Source: Siphonodentalium dalli (lineage: Eukaryota > Mollusca > Scaphopoda > Gadilida > Siphonodentaliidae). Taken from it: 64,000 bases of DNA. A program made the position numbers and the translations under genes. How positions within the stretch are numbered: position 1 is the first letter of the stretch; the number at the start of each line of letters is the position of its first letter. The notes beneath the pieces were generated by a model. That model searched no databases and had not been told where the DNA came from. It saw nothing but the letters and a program-made list of their open reading frames with translations. The stretch lies in contig CP136064.1 in NCBI GenBank assembly GCA_032622095.1, forward strand, positions 246,855,827-246,919,826. Reading direction: 5' to 3'. Below are positions 63,797 to 64,000 of the stretch, piece by piece.

Positions 63797-64000
63797 TTAA
63801 CCCTTTAGGACGGGAGCTGCGCTGGTGCAGCATTACAGATCATGTACCAGTGCATTCTCTTATATATGTGAGTCTCCCATAGGGAGCCTCGCATATATAA
63901 GATAATGTACTGACTTACATGGTCAAGACAAATATTGTTAGAGCAATGTATTCTCTTATATATGAGAGACTCATATATATATAAGAGAATACATAGGGTA
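63797..64000 (+). mobile_element. Family C copy, cut by window end
   Basis: TTAACCCTTTAGGACGGGAG at the left, first hairpin complete, second hairpin with a shortened loop running to the window edge. Confidence 0.75.

Overview
The window is AT-rich metazoan nuclear DNA and holds part of one intron-rich gene. The gene runs on the minus strand and encodes a multiplexin-type collagen (the collagen XV/XVIII family). I can follow 21 exons from about 62.6 kb down to a stop codon at 13967. The 5' part lies beyond the right edge of the window. The exons carry, in order, an interrupted Gly-X-Y collagen region (62.6-36.1 kb), the NC1 trimerization domain (35.1 kb), a short Pro-rich hinge in three small exons (32.4, 22.2 and 20.8 kb) and a complete endostatin domain in three exons (18.8, 17.2 and 14.0 kb). 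Joined at the splice sites I propose, the exons give 812 codons without a stop. The two split codons, a Gly and a Trp, close correctly.

Everything else is non-coding and packed with repeats. This composition, and the single multiplexin gene with simple domains, suggest a marine invertebrate. A lophotrochozoan such as a mollusc or brachiopod is plausible, but an ambulacrarian or cephalochordate cannot be excluded. No tRNA, rRNA, CRISPR array or bacterial-type gene is visible.

The repeats are mostly short non-autonomous inverted-repeat elements. At least six families (here A, B, C, H, I, L) end in TTAA, and four of them start TTAACCCTTT or a close variant, as expected for piggyBac-type elements. 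A 67-bp near-perfect hairpin core, arms beginning CCAATGCATTCTCTTATATA, recurs roughly forty times. It sits inside four shells with different ends (A, B, C, D), and shell B also exists with a different core. Other families are hAT-like foldbacks with 8-bp target duplications (E), near-perfect TA-flanked foldbacks of the Tc1/mariner type (F), and several larger foldbacks.

Region by region: 0-3.4 kb holds two inverted, decayed copies of a repetitive protein-coding family, one split by a foldback that itself carries a family A element. 3.4-13.5 kb, downstream of the gene, has repeats only. 14-36 kb has the endostatin, hinge and trimerization exons in large introns, with a 1.1-kb minisatellite inside the endostatin-coding part. 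36-62.6 kb has collagen exons spaced 0.4-4 kb apart with repeats in most introns. At 60.6-60.9 kb a 26-bp tandem array is built from the 5' splice site of a collagen exon.
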